Shown piece after piece: positions 63,936 to 64,000 of a stretch of 64,000 nt of DNA. The stretch lies in contig JACZZP010000004.1 in assembly GCA_015183035.1 (NCBI GenBank), positions 930,001 through 994,000 of the forward strand. The letters are read 5' to 3'. Each line of letters begins with the position of its first letter. Positions within the stretch are counted from its first letter, which is position 1. The notes below the pieces were generated by a model. The model did not search any database, had not been told where the DNA came from, and was given only the letters and a program-made list of their open reading frames with translations. Origin of the DNA: Meloidogyne chitwoodi (lineage: Eukaryota; Nematoda; Chromadorea; Rhabditida; Meloidogynidae). The position numbers and the translations under genes are program-made.

Positions 63936-64000
63936 TAAAATTATTTAAATTTCTATTAATCAATTAATTAATATTTAATTGGTTTTTTAATAAAATTTAT

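Overview
The window looks like AT-rich nuclear DNA of a nematode, most likely a tylenchid plant parasite such as a root-knot nematode. The evidence is the very high A+T content, the many short GT-AG introns (often 35-60 bp), and a nematode-type gene set: Srsx-like chemoreceptors, an NRF-6-type acyltransferase, a nuclear hormone receptor, a cathepsin B-like protease and a carbonic anhydrase-related protein. The species assignment is inference. Exons of the host genes were found by reading frame, splice sites and family resemblance, and codon phase closes across the junctions listed.

Layout. 1-2290 is repeat-rich and gene-poor. 2300-3497 (+) is a small two-finger C2H2 gene with an apparent frameshift. 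4055-5525 (-) encodes an unrecognised secreted protein. 5953-27278 (-) is one Srsx-like chemoreceptor gene whose introns have been filled by mobile DNA. Its fourth coding exon boundary lies on either side of a complete 17.6-kb Maverick/Polinton (6462-24028), and the preceding intron holds two long palindromic elements (24438-25551 and 25850-26593). A solo LTR (27893-28128) lies upstream of it. 28343-30228 (-) is cathepsin B-like. 32657-34996 (+) is a second Srsx-like receptor with a hAT-type MITE in an intron. 36474-40154 (-) is a predicted acatalytic carbonic anhydrase-related protein. 44226-56405 (-) is a roughly 31-exon NRF-6-like acyltransferase whose introns hold many elements: hAT, mariner-like and foldback MITEs, a hAT transposase relic, and an intron made almost wholly of a hexanucleotide repeat. 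59645-61424 (+) is a third Srsx-like receptor. 62509-63935 (-) is the 3' part of a nuclear hormone receptor that continues beyond the window.

The Maverick is the main accessory system. In order it carries protein-primed DNA polymerase B, a broken tandem copy of the polymerase N-terminus with its own promoter, an unknown gene on the minus strand, two small Cys-rich proteins, the FtsK/HerA-type packaging ATPase, a basic pX-like protein, an unknown protein, a chromodomain integrase and a penton-type minor capsid protein. Convergent to these are an adenovirus-type protease, a two-helix membrane protein and the major capsid protein. Replication (PolB), integration (INT), packaging (ATPase), virion maturation (PRO) and both capsid proteins all have open frames, so the element looks recent or under constraint. 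Its most unusual feature is a long coiled-coil insertion of about 440 residues in the middle of the penton jelly roll. It also has shared GC-box plus TATA promoter modules, a 22-bp perfect palindrome in both inner TIRs, and a 9-bp flanking duplication.

All family calls come from motif reading. No database search was run.
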